Positions 44,085-52,745 of a DNA stretch of 64,000 nt are shown piece by piece. Each line of letters begins with the position of its first letter. The stretch's first letter is position 1. Below the pieces are notes generated by a model, which worked only from the letters and a program-made list of their open reading frames with translations, was not told the DNA's origin and made no database searches. The stretch comes from Rhodococcus qingshengii (GTDB lineage Bacteria > Actinomycetota > Actinomycetes > Mycobacteriales > Mycobacteriaceae). A program made the translations under genes and the position numbers. Location of the stretch: contig NZ_JAJNCL010000021.1 of the NCBI RefSeq assembly GCF_021025955.1, positions 1 through 64,000 on the forward strand, written 5' to 3'.

Positions 44085-45293
44085 GTGGAGAATGTCAGGT
44101 ATGAGTCGGCGATGATGAACTACCGGACACCGGGCGAAGACCTGGCCGGCCGTCCACTGACCAGGTGGGCATTCGACAGCGCGGTGGCGCTCGTCGCCGT
44201 GGCGGTTGCCTCGCCCTACGTCTTCTACGACGACGAGCACGCCCTTGCGGTAGCTATTGCTGTGCTGCTCGGCGTTCATGCGCCGCTCGTGCTGAGACGG
44301 ACCCATCCCGTTCCGGTGTTCGTGTGGGTTCTCGTCACCGCCGCCGCGGCGGGGCTGTGGAACGATCATGTCATTGCCGGACTGGGGCTGTTGATCGCGC
44401 TCTACACCGTCGTCGCCACACAGCCGCGCCCCTCCGGAATCGTCGCGACCGCTGCAGTCGAACTTCTCATGATCCTCGCCGCCCTGCGGGCGGCGAGCAC
44501 CAACTGGTGGCCTGACATACTGCTGTTGTCCAGCCTCGTCGGTGCCGCTGCAGGTATGGGATTGTACGCATCGACCCGCCGCGCCTACCTCGCGGAATTA
44601 CTCGCTCACGCTGCCTATTTGGAGATCGAACGCGATCAGCAGGGGGCATTGGCGGCAGCTGCCGAACGCAACCGCATCAGCCGAGAAATGCACGACATCG
44701 TCGCGCATCACCTCAGCGTCATGGTTGCCCTCAGTGACGGCGCTGTCGCTGCAACAACATCGTCCCCCGACAGAGGCATCGAAGTGATGAGAACAGTGTC
44801 CGAGACCGGTAGGTCGGCGCTGGCTGACACTCGTCGACTACTGGGTGTGTTACGTCGCCAGCAGGAGCCGGTCACCGACGCTCTCATCCCGACACCCGGA
44901 CTCGCCGAGTTGGACAACCTGATCGAACTCGTGCGCAGCGCTGGCATCGCCACCACACTGTATGTGCACGGCGCAGTCCCCGTCCTGGCCGACGGCATCC
45001 AGCTCACCGTCTATCGGCTGATCCAAGAAGCCTTGACGAACACCCTCAAACACGGAGGACCCGGCACGTCTGCGGTCGTGACGATTCGATACACGCCCCG
45101 TCAGCTGATCGTCTCGGTCGAGGACAACGGAGCCGGCACACCCGAACCGGCGACCCGGGACCGCGGTGCCGGTTTGATCGGTATGCGCGAAAGGGTCCTC
45201 GCCTATGACGGTTCGGTGACCGCGCGCCCGAACTCGCGCGAAGGATGGACCGTCACCGTGACCCTCGACCTCATTGACAGTGCGGCACGATGA
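44085..45293 (+). CDS. Two-component sensor histidine kinase (HisKA_3, NarL partner type)
   Basis: A 402-aa membrane kinase beginning GTG 44085; ATG at 44112 is an alternative. Four or five N-terminal helices (WAFDSAVALVAVAVASPYVF onward) are followed by the HisKA_3 phosphoacceptor RNRISREMHDIVAHHLSVMV with the His in MHDIVAHH. The ATPase has ALTNTLKHGGPG and DNGAGTPEP, then GAGLIGMRERV. Its stop overlaps the response regulator ATG by 4 bp. Confidence 0.93.
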   Translation: MENVRYESAMMNYRTPGEDLAGRPLTRWAFDSAVALVAVAVASPYVFYDDEHALAVAIAVLLGVHAPLVLRRTHPVPVFVWVLVTAAAAGLWNDHVIAGLGLLIALYTVVATQPRPSGIVATAAVELLMILAALRAASTNWWPDILLLSSLVGAAAGMGLYASTRRAYLAELLAHAAYLEIERDQQGALAAAAERNRISREMHDIVAHHLSVMVALSDGAVAATTSSPDRGIEVMRTVSETGRSALADTRRLLGVLRRQQEPVTDALIPTPGLAELDNLIELVRSAGIATTLYVHGAVPVLADGIQLTVYRLIQEALTNTLKHGGPGTSAVVTIRYTPRQLIVSVEDNGAGTPEPATRDRGAGLIGMRERVLAYDGSVTARPNSREGWTVTVTLDLIDSAAR

Positions 45294-45955
45294 TCCGCGT
45301 ACTGCTGGCCGATGATCAGATCTTGCTTCGATTGGGCTACCGCCTGATTCTGGAAGCGGAACCGGACATCGAGGTGATCGGTGAAGCCGGTGACGGCGCG
45401 GAAGCGGTGAGTATGGCGGTTGCTCTCGAGCCGGACGTGGTGCTGATGGACGTTCGGATGCCGAACGTCGACGGAATCGCTGCCACCGCAACCATTCACG
45501 AGACGTGCCCCGCGTGCGCGGTCCTCATCCTCACCACCTTCGACGTCGACCACTATCTCTACACGGGTCTGCAAGCCGGAGCGAGTGGCTTTCTGCTCAA
45601 GGACACATCCCCGACGGTGTTGCTCGACGCTATCCGAGCCGTCGCTGGCGGAGACGCAATTCTCGCGCCGCGTCCCACTCGCCGCCTCATCGATCAGTTC
45701 ATGCTCACCTTGCCCGAACCTCGCCGGCAGGAACGGCGCGCTGCTGTAGTGAGTGCCCTGACGGACAGGGAACTGGCAGTTCTGCGTTCCCTCGCCGCCG
45801 GGCGTTCCAACCGGGAGATAGGTGTGGACCTCAACATCTCCGAAGGGACTGTCAAAACTCACGTGAGCCGGATATTGGGCGCATTGTCACTTCGAGATCG
45901 AGTGCAGGCTGTAGTCCTGGCGTACGAGACGGGCCTGGCAGTTCCCGCCGACTGA
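45290..45955 (+). CDS. NarL/FixJ-family response regulator
   Basis: A 221-aa regulator. The receiver domain has LADDQILLRLGYRLILE, the phosphoacceptor Asp in VVLMDVRMPNVDG, and Lys in SGFLLKDTSP. The LuxR-type DNA-binding domain is LTDRELAVLRSLAAGRSNRE then GTVKTHVSRILGALSLRDR. Paired with the overlapping kinase gene; the ABC exporter is the likely target. Confidence 0.94.
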   Translation: MIRVLLADDQILLRLGYRLILEAEPDIEVIGEAGDGAEAVSMAVALEPDVVLMDVRMPNVDGIAATATIHETCPACAVLILTTFDVDHYLYTGLQAGASGFLLKDTSPTVLLDAIRAVAGGDAILAPRPTRRLIDQFMLTLPEPRRQERRAAVVSALTDRELAVLRSLAAGRSNREIGVDLNISEGTVKTHVSRILGALSLRDRVQAVVLAYETGLAVPAD

Positions 45956-46001
45956 CAACACTCCGCATCGCACTCGATTTCCGACCGGTAGGGTCCATAT
46001 C

Positions 46002-47117
46002 GTGATCACAGTTTGGTGCCGCGCCGCGACAGTCGTCTCCGTGTTCGTTCTCTCGGCCGGCTTCTCCGTACTCGGTTCACCTGCAGCGCAAGCAATTCCG
46101 GCTACTTCGACGGGATTATCGGCGACAGGATCTCTGTCCGCACGTGTGGGCGTCGACACCGAAGTGACGTTCGAATCGCGCGACATCACATTCTACGGGA
46201 GCCTTCGAACACCGACAGCTACCCGAAGTTCCGGCATCGCGGTTCTACTGCTGCCGGGTAGCGGACCTACCGATCGCAACGGAAACCAAAAGAATGCGAT
46301 GGTCTTTCCGAACACCCTTGCGTACCTGGCGGACGAGCTGGCGTCGCACGGCATTCCGAGTCTACGATTCGACAAGTTCGGGTCCGGACGCACGGGCCTC
46401 GGCGACGACGCCTCTGAGGATTTCAACTACGGCTTCGACATGCAGGTCGACGACGCCGAGGCCGCACTCAACTTGCTCGGCGAACTGACCGCAACGACTC
46501 CCGCGCGAACCGTGGTGCTCGGACACAGTGAGGGTGCGCTCACTGCGCTTGCGCTGCAGCAGCGTACGAACGCACCCGGCGCCGGTCTGGGCTTGCTGCA
46601 ACCGCTTTCACAGCGGTACCTCGATCTTCTTTCGGAGCAGGTCAATGCAAGTCTCGACCGCAGTGTCCAGGGTGGACAACTACCAACCTCCGAGGCGGAC
46701 GCTACGCGCAGCAGTCTCGCTCGCACGGTTCAATCGTTGCGGGAGAACGGGGTCATCCCGCTCGATCAGGACCCCCTGCTCGGATCGGTGGGATTGACAC
46801 CGGCGAACGAGCGGTTCCTCGCAGAGGCCGACCGTTACGACCCCGCCGACATTGCAGCTGCACTTCCGGACTCGCTGCCCGTTCTGATCACGTGTTCCGA
46901 GAAAGACCTGAACGTCAGTTGCGAGCAGGTAGAGCGACTGCGTTCGGTCGTCGGACCTGAAGCACTCACCTTTACCCAACTGACAGGCGCGAACCACGGA
47001 CTCGGCGAGATAGGAATCCTGGCCCCCGGACAATTCGATGCGATGGCGCCGCTCCCGCTCGCCGGTCAGTTCACACAATCGTTGACGGCGTGGGTGGACC
47101 TGATCGAACCCCGCTGA
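46002..47117 (+). CDS. Exported alpha/beta-hydrolase
   Basis: A 371-aa protein starting GTG 46002. An N-terminal signal peptide (VVSVFVLSAGFSVLGSPAAQA) is followed by the hydrolase fold: VLLLPGSGPTDRNGNQ oxyanion loop, LRFDKFGSGRTG, nucleophile elbow GHSEGALTAL and a late His in LTGANHGLGEIG. The GPTDRNG pattern is typical of periplasmic/secreted prolyl-oligopeptidase-like esterases. It lies 46 bp after the response regulator and may be co-expressed. Confidence 0.87.
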   Translation: MITVWCRAATVVSVFVLSAGFSVLGSPAAQAIPATSTGLSATGSLSARVGVDTEVTFESRDITFYGSLRTPTATRSSGIAVLLLPGSGPTDRNGNQKNAMVFPNTLAYLADELASHGIPSLRFDKFGSGRTGLGDDASEDFNYGFDMQVDDAEAALNLLGELTATTPARTVVLGHSEGALTALALQQRTNAPGAGLGLLQPLSQRYLDLLSEQVNASLDRSVQGGQLPTSEADATRSSLARTVQSLRENGVIPLDQDPLLGSVGLTPANERFLAEADRYDPADIAAALPDSLPVLITCSEKDLNVSCEQVERLRSVVGPEALTFTQLTGANHGLGEIGILAPGQFDAMAPLPLAGQFTQSLTAWVDLIEPR

Positions 47118-47175
47118 TGTTGCAGCTGTCAGTCTGTGTGGGTTCGATTGGAATCTCGGGCGGGAACTGCCGTTG

Positions 47176-47436
47176 ATGTTCACCATCATCGCGATGGCTG
47201 CTGTGGCCACGGTCGTGTACGCGTCCGTGGCCACAGCAGTGCGTTGGATCGAAGACCCTGTCCGCACCACCGCCCAGCGAGCCGGCGGTTGGGTGGTCCT
47301 GGTCCTCGTCCTGGCCGGCATCGGAGCAGTGATCATCAACGCGGACAAGGATGTGGTCGTCGGGTTCTGCATCGGAGCCTTGATTGCGCCGGTATTGCAC
47401 CCTTTCGTGGATCGTCACTCTCGCGTCGGGCGCTGA
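47176..47436 (+). CDS. Small membrane protein, 86 aa
   Basis: ATG 47176 (a TTG directly before it is possible) begins MFTIIAMAAVATVVYASVAT; a second segment GWVVLVLVLAGIGAVIINAD and a third, VVVGFCIGALIAPVLHP, follow. Three short hydrophobic helices and a basic tail indicate an integral membrane protein. No family was recognised. Confidence 0.6.
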   Translation: MFTIIAMAAVATVVYASVATAVRWIEDPVRTTAQRAGGWVVLVLVLAGIGAVIINADKDVVVGFCIGALIAPVLHPFVDRHSRVGR

Positions 47437-47910
47437 TGTCCGTGAGAACTAGAGGGAACCGGTGGTAACCACCGCGTCGAATTTGACTCAGTGAATCGGA
47501 ACCGAAGTTGTATCGGTGTGCACCACTATCAGCATCGACGTGGACATCTAGACGGAAGACACCGAATCTGTCGAGGGCGCACTCGGTAAGTGCGCATTTC
47601 AGATGGAGTCCGGCCCACCGCCACCACTGTCCCGTTACATCACCGCCTGAAGCCCCGACTGTTGAGCTAGCTCGATCTGCATGTCAGTAAGTCAGCACGG
47701 TTGCTCACAGCGGCGATTCGGAAAGACCTTTGCGTCGCTTGTGCTCATCGATGTTGTCGATGAGAGTCATGGAATTTCACCGTGGTAGCAGCGAAACCAA
47801 CCGAGGCGCTTGCCGCAGTACGAAGCTCGATTGAGACGACCACCGCTCGCTGACGATATCCAGGCGTTTCCGGGCTGTTGCTCGTCGACGAGAAGCCTGG
47901 ACGATCGGGT
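47437..47910. other. Intergenic region, no gene recognised
   Basis: Only short, weakly biased frames occur on either strand between the small membrane protein gene and the GrpB-like pseudogene. Confidence 0.5.
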
Positions 47911-48465
47911 CTAGCGGGTGGGGTTTCCATTCGCGTTCAACTGGAGGATTGTCAGTTTGTCTTCTGCTGACAGTTCCGATCGATCGAGCACGGTCTGCAG
48001 AATCTCGGTCTTTCCAGCTATGTAGCGGTCCATGGTCATGGCCGGGTCGTTGGCGAGTTCTTGTTTGACTGCGCCGTACGCGTCTCGGAGGTCGGGGTGT
48101 GATCGCAAAACTGATCGGACGGCGAGGTGGTTGCGTACGTGCAGGGATCGGTCGACGCATAGATCGACGTGTCTTGCGGGGTCGGCGTCCGGCGGGCGGA
48201 ACGCTTCACGGTCGGTGACGCCGAGATCTCCGAGGTGAACGTATCCTCCGGCGGAGAGGGCGCTGATCGCTGCTGGCAGGTGTCCGCGTTGGATGATGAT
48301 GTCGATGTCGAGGATCGGTTTGGCTGCGAGCCCTGGGACTGACGTCGACCCGACGTGTTCGATTGCCACGACAGGTACCTGCGACAGCATGCGGCGCAGG
48401 TTGGTCGCTACCTTCTCGTACTGCTGAGGCTATTCTTCGGAGTAGGGGACAACGGTTACCGGCAT
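47911..48465 (-). pseudogene. GrpB/UPF0157-family nucleotidyltransferase with an early amber stop
   Basis: From ATG 48463-48465 the product begins MPVTVVPYSEE, then TAG at codon 12 (48430-48432), then PQQYEKVATNLRRML in the same frame. The family has Trp at the stop position (VPYDPEWP...), so TGG to TAG is the simplest explanation. The rest is intact: VVAIEHVGSTSVPGLAAKPI, LDIDIIIQRG, HVDLCVDRSLHVRNHLAVRS, and a normal end. Re-initiation at the ATG of MLSQVPV (48390) would give 159 aa lacking the first strand. Confidence 0.8.
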
Positions 48466-48562
48466 TGCGCCACGCTACCGCATCATCAGTGTTGCACTGT
48501 CACAGCACAATCAGCCGCTCACAATCCGAACAGACTCAGATCATTTCGGATGGCTTGGGTAG

Positions 48563-49207
48563 GTGGGGTGTGCGTGTGACCGTCGCCTTACCGGAGTATC
48601 CGTGGACATATCGACTGGTCGATACAGTGTCCCGGTGCCTCTTCTCGGTTCAGATGATCCTTTGCCCTGCTGTCCGAGGCGCATCCTTGTCTCGGGAACT
48701 TCCGGGTCCGGAAAGACCACATTGTCGGCCCGGATAGCGGCGCTGCTCGACATCGAACATGTCGAGATCGATGCCCTCTTTCACGGGCCGGACTGGACAC
48801 CGCGTGAGCAATTCCTGGCCGACGTCAGAGCATTCAGTTCTCGACCACTTTGGGTGACGGAGTGGCAGTACGACTCCGTTCGGGATCTGCTCGCTGACGA
48901 GGCAGATCTGCTTGTGTGGCTGGACTTGTCGCGGTTCACCGTGATGCGCCAGGTCGTGGCTCGTACGGTGCGGCGAAGATTTCGACGTGAAGTGTTGTGG
49001 AATGGCAATGTTGAGGCACCTCTACGGACGTTCTTCTTCAACCGAGACCACATCATTCGGTGGGCGTGGAACACGCACCGCAATAGTGGACTCCAGGTGG
49101 TTGAGCTCAGGCGTCGGAGACCGGACCTCGCGATCGTCCGTCTGCAGACCCGCAGTGAGGTCGAGCGTTGGATCGCAGGGCCTTTGCGATGTGCCGAACG
49201 CCCGTAG
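48563..49207 (+). CDS. P-loop nucleoside/adenylate-kinase-like ATPase
   Basis: Up to 214 aa. The Walker A loop is ILVSGTSGSGKTTLSARIAA, followed by EHVEIDALFHGPDWTPREQF, and VTEWQYDSVRDLLADEADLLVW-like strands and an arginine-rich lid (RTVRRRFRREVLWNGN). This pattern matches the AAA_17/FlaR-like small kinases often annotated as topology-modulation or toxin-associated proteins. The exact start is uncertain: the first GTG at 48563 gives a poorly conserved leader, and later GTG codons (for example near 48602) are possible. Confidence 0.72.
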   Translation: MGCACDRRLTGVSVDISTGRYSVPVPLLGSDDPLPCCPRRILVSGTSGSGKTTLSARIAALLDIEHVEIDALFHGPDWTPREQFLADVRAFSSRPLWVTEWQYDSVRDLLADEADLLVWLDLSRFTVMRQVVARTVRRRFRREVLWNGNVEAPLRTFFFNRDHIIRWAWNTHRNSGLQVVELRRRRPDLAIVRLQTRSEVERWIAGPLRCAERP

Positions 49208-49445
49208 CTGCTTAGTGCTCGATCCCGTCCGGGCATCTCACAGTCTTCGTGCTTCACAACCGATCGAAGGCGAGACATCCGAAGTGGTGCATAACCTATT
49301 CAAAACTAGCCGCCGCTCAATGGCGCCACCGCGGTCGGCCACTGCGCGTGGGCTCCAGGAGTGTTGGGTAAGCGTCTCGCAGATCCGCGGCGACAACCCA
49401 CGTTCGGCGCCGGAGCTTTGGTGCATCGGATGTAGGATCCATTCC

Positions 49446-49620
49446 GTGATTTCCGCTCATCAACAGGTCAGTTACGGCGTGCGTTTCGAGTGGGGTCTAT
49501 CGGGGGCGCGTGCGGTGTCACCGGGATGCGAATTGGCGGTCGTAGTGGATGTACTGTCGTTCACTACTACGTTGAGCGTTGCTCTCGATGCCGGGATCGC
49601 TGTGCTGCCCGACCGCTTCC
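49446..49620 (+). pseudogene. comB: 5' fragment of comB (2-phosphosulfolactate phosphatase family)
   Basis: From GTG 49446 the product reads YGVRFEWGLSGARAVSPGCE, then LAVVVDVLSFTTTLSVALDA and GIAVLPDRF. This is the N-terminal ~55 residues of ComB-type proteins (VRFEWG...VVVDVLSFTTT). Past ~49620 the frame continues without similarity because the DNA there is the 3' part of a phosphotransferase gene on the other strand. Family members are normally ~230-250 aa. Confidence 0.72.
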
Positions 49621-50040
49621 CATGCGCGGCCACGCGTCCTCGTCCACGTCAACACGAAGCCGAAATGTATGCCGGGTACTCGGTGTCAGCAGAGTCCATG
49701 CGATAAGGCAGTCGATTGCCGGGTCTCCGAGAGCGAGTCCACCCCAATCGATCACCGCCGAAAGGCCGTGGTCGCTCACCAGGATGTTTCCTGGGTGCAG
49801 ATCCGAGTGCATCCACACTGCTGGGCCTGCGTAGTCGATGACGTGGCGCGCCTTTTCCCACGTCGCCTCCGTGAGCGCTCCGTTCAGCAGGCCGCCACAC
49901 GCTGCAATGCTCGCTCGCGTCGCTGAATCTCGTCGCTCAATCGGATCTGCTCGGGCGCGGGCAGCCTCGGCCACACCGCCCGCGGAAACTGCGGCCTCTG
50001 CAATCAGCGTCTCGAATTGCTTCGCCGCGAGCTCAGGCAT
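49621..50040 (-). pseudogene. Aminoglycoside/homoserine phosphotransferase (APH) family fragment
   Basis: The minus strand holds GPAVWMHSDLHPGNILVSDH, the APH catalytic loop (H-x-D-x-x-x-x-N), and VIDWGGLALGDPAIDCLIAW, the metal-binding DxxxxxxGDPxxD-like motif. It ends near RVDVDEDAWPR, where comB sequence takes over. The N-terminal lobe is missing: the frame opens at MPELAAKQFETLIAEAAV. Both ends are lost, so no working kinase is expected. Confidence 0.75.
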
Positions 50041-50133
50041 CGTGGTCCTGAATCGAAGCCGCGGTCACCACGACGGTCAACAACAGCCCGGTGACGTTCA
50101 CCGCAATCACGCTCTAACGTGACAGTGCCGCTA

Positions 50134-50835
50134 TCAGGCATGTACCAATCGCGTCACCAGTTCGGTGCGTGAGTGTATTCCGGACTTTCGATAGATATGC
50201 TGTAAATGACTCTTCACGGTCGGGACGCTGATGAACAGCGCGCGGGAGATGTCGGTGTTGCTCGCGCCCTGCCCAAGTAGCTGGACGACGTCGAGTTCTC
50301 GGGCGGATAGCTTCCAATGTTCTGGAACAGCAGAGAGATTCGGCGCAGTCGGGAGCTGACTTAGCATGCAGTAGGACTGTTCGACAAATCCGTGGGACTT
50401 CTGCAGGAACTGGATCTCCTCTTTCGCGAAGTCCCCGTCCGATGCACTTTTCAGCAAGGAAACTCCGGCTACGATGCGGCCTGCATGGCGCAAATACAGT
50501 TCCGCTTCGTGCCGATAGCCCATTGGGCGGAAGAAGCCTGCGTAGTAGGCGGTTCGATCGAAACGCTGTCCGAGATCGTTCGACGTGGCGAGATCGGTAC
50601 CGGATTCCGCGAACTGGCGCGGATGGAAGGGGTCCAATTCATGAAAATAGCCGGTGTACCGACTGTTTTCCTCGGGACAGATCCGATCGAACACGTGTGT
50701 ATCGGCATTCAATCGGTGATCGACGGAATAGAAGACCATCCCCGAGACGCGTACGAATCGGGACAGAAATTCCATGGTGTTGCGTTTGAACTGGCGATGG
50801 ACTGAATTGGCAAAGTCCTTCTGAGCCAACGGCAT
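50134..50835 (-). CDS. LuxR-family transcriptional regulator
   Basis: A 233-aa protein. The C-terminal HTH is clear: WKLSARELDVVQLLGQGASN then TDISRALFISVPTVKSHLQH and IYRKSGIHSRTEL. The N-terminal ~150 residues (FVRVSGMVFYSVDHRL, GYFHELDPFHPRQFAESG, GRIVAGVSLLKSASDGDF) look like a PAS/GAF-type sensory domain with no recognised ligand. It is divergent from the three-gene C-N hydrolase cassette across 176 bp and is its probable regulator. Confidence 0.87.
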   Translation of the reverse strand: MPLAQKDFANSVHRQFKRNTMEFLSRFVRVSGMVFYSVDHRLNADTHVFDRICPEENSRYTGYFHELDPFHPRQFAESGTDLATSNDLGQRFDRTAYYAGFFRPMGYRHEAELYLRHAGRIVAGVSLLKSASDGDFAKEEIQFLQKSHGFVEQSYCMLSQLPTAPNLSAVPEHWKLSARELDVVQLLGQGASNTDISRALFISVPTVKSHLQHIYRKSGIHSRTELVTRLVHA

Positions 50836-51011
50836 CTCGCACTCCTCTACGCCGAACTCGAACGACGCTACTCGCGGAAATATTCAGTGGTCAAGACCGA
50901 TCGGACTTCATCCCTTCGGATGATTCTCCCCCCAAGTGTGCCACTCGTAGAGTTCTACTCACCTGGCGAGCCACGTGCGGTGGCTCGACGAGATTGGCGA
51001 GGTAGGTCTAA

Positions 51012-52745
51012 GTGAGCAGAACACTCATCCGATCAGGGAAAATCCTGACCTTCGATGACACGAACCCCGTTGCAGAGGCTGTACTCGTCGAGGACGGAAA
51101 GATCCTCGAAGTCGGCAGCTTTGCAGACCTGTCCGAGCACGCGGGGCGGGGCACCCAGGTCATGGATACGGACGGCGCTGTGGTCATGCCGGGTCTGATC
51201 GACACCCATCCCCACGTCATGCACTTCGGTGCCTTACGGGGTGGTCTCGTTGATCTGAGCGACGCTGTCGATCATCCGGACATCGTCGAACGAATCCGTG
51301 CTCAGGCAGCCGACACACCTCCCGGCGAGTGGATCATCTGCACACCGGTCGGGGAAGCTCACTACTTCATTCGGAGATCGTGGCGCGACCTTGCAGAACG
51401 CCGCCTACCGGATCGCCATACTCTCGACCAGGCGACGTCCGACCACCCAGTGCTCATTCAGGCGTGGGCGCCGCACACACCGAATATCGTGGCGTTCAAC
51501 AGCGCAGGCTTGCGTGCGGTTGGACTGTCGGACTTCATTCCCGATCAGGTGTGCGACGTCGAAATCGACAAGGACGAGGCCGGCCGATTGACCGGTATTC
51601 TGCGCGGACCCGTCAACAACTACTACACATACGACCCCTTCTGGGGTCAGATTCTCCTCAAACTTCCACCGCTGAATCCGGACCATGCTGTGCCCGGTGT
51701 GCTCGAGGAAATGGCTCGATTCTCCGCTCGCGGCGTGACTACGTTGTACGAGGGTCACGCGATGGAACCGATACACATTCAGATGTATCAGCATCTTCGA
51801 TCCGCCGGCCTACTCACCATGCGGGTTCAGGCAACCCACGACGTGGAATCGGTGATCTTCTATCCTTTCGAACCGTTGTCCTCGCGCGAATTCGACGAAC
51901 GGTTGAAATCGCTTGCGCCACAGTCCTCGGATACCACCGACGATCTGTTTCGGATCGATGGCATGACAATCAGTCCCGGAGGGCCCTGTTTCGCCGGTCA
52001 TTTCGCGATGCACGAGAACTATTCGGATCCGTTCGGTCGGCCTACCAAGGGAAATCGTTTCGTCTCACTCGAAAAGGAAGAGTCGTACGTCCGTTTCTGC
52101 GCAGAGAACGGAATCAGAGCAAATGTCTGCATCGGTTCTTATCGTGAACACGACGACTTTCTCGCGATCGCAGAACGCGTGGTCACCGAACACGACTTCC
52201 GCCACAACAAGTGGATACTTCAACACGCGATCACCATCAGCCCCGATCATGTACGCCGCTACAAGAATCTCGGCTTCCAGGTCACCACTTCCGTCGGATT
52301 CGCATGGGGCAAAGGCGCGATGTACGACGAGCGGATCGGTCGACACGTCTGGCGCGACATGGTCCCGCTTCGACGTTTGCTCGATGCAGGACTCGATGTC
52401 TCCGGCGGATCGGATTGGGGACCGAAGAGTCCATGGGAGCAGATCGCGCTTGCCCAGACACACGAAATTGCCGGCACCCACCTTCGGAACGACGGACCCG
52501 ATCAGGTCATCACTCGCGCAGAATCGCTTGCCATGTGGACAACGAGTGCCGCGAAGATCCTGGGCTGGAACGGTATCGGATCCATTCGGCCAGGTAACCA
52601 CGCAGACTTGATCGTCGTCGATCGTGATCCATTGACCTGCGATCTCGACGATCTGAAAGGCACCCGAGTCCAGCGAACATTGTTGAGTGGAAACATAGTT
52701 CACGACGACGCCACTCTCCCCGCCTGCGACAAGGATCCCCGATGA
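51012..52745 (+). CDS. Amidohydrolase-3 (YtcJ/N-substituted formamide deformylase-like)
   Basis: A 577-aa metal hydrolase starting GTG 51012 (VSRTLIRSGKILTFDDTNPV). The metal site starts at H66/H68 in MPGLIDTHPHVMHFG. Further conserved parts are ILQHAITISPDHVRRYKNLG and SGGSDWGPKSPWEQIALAQT. GSIRPGNHADLIVVDRDPL closes the beta-domain. The size and layout match amidohydrolase family 3, which includes N-substituted formamide deformylase and exoenzyme-like amidases of unknown substrate. It is the first gene of a cassette with overlapping stop/start codons, so it is co-translated with the amidase. Confidence 0.87.
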   Translation: MSRTLIRSGKILTFDDTNPVAEAVLVEDGKILEVGSFADLSEHAGRGTQVMDTDGAVVMPGLIDTHPHVMHFGALRGGLVDLSDAVDHPDIVERIRAQAADTPPGEWIICTPVGEAHYFIRRSWRDLAERRLPDRHTLDQATSDHPVLIQAWAPHTPNIVAFNSAGLRAVGLSDFIPDQVCDVEIDKDEAGRLTGILRGPVNNYYTYDPFWGQILLKLPPLNPDHAVPGVLEEMARFSARGVTTLYEGHAMEPIHIQMYQHLRSAGLLTMRVQATHDVESVIFYPFEPLSSREFDERLKSLAPQSSDTTDDLFRIDGMTISPGGPCFAGHFAMHENYSDPFGRPTKGNRFVSLEKEESYVRFCAENGIRANVCIGSYREHDDFLAIAERVVTEHDFRHNKWILQHAITISPDHVRRYKNLGFQVTTSVGFAWGKGAMYDERIGRHVWRDMVPLRRLLDAGLDVSGGSDWGPKSPWEQIALAQTHEIAGTHLRNDGPDQVITRAESLAMWTTSAAKILGWNGIGSIRPGNHADLIVVDRDPLTCDLDDLKGTRVQRTLLSGNIVHDDATLPACDKDPR

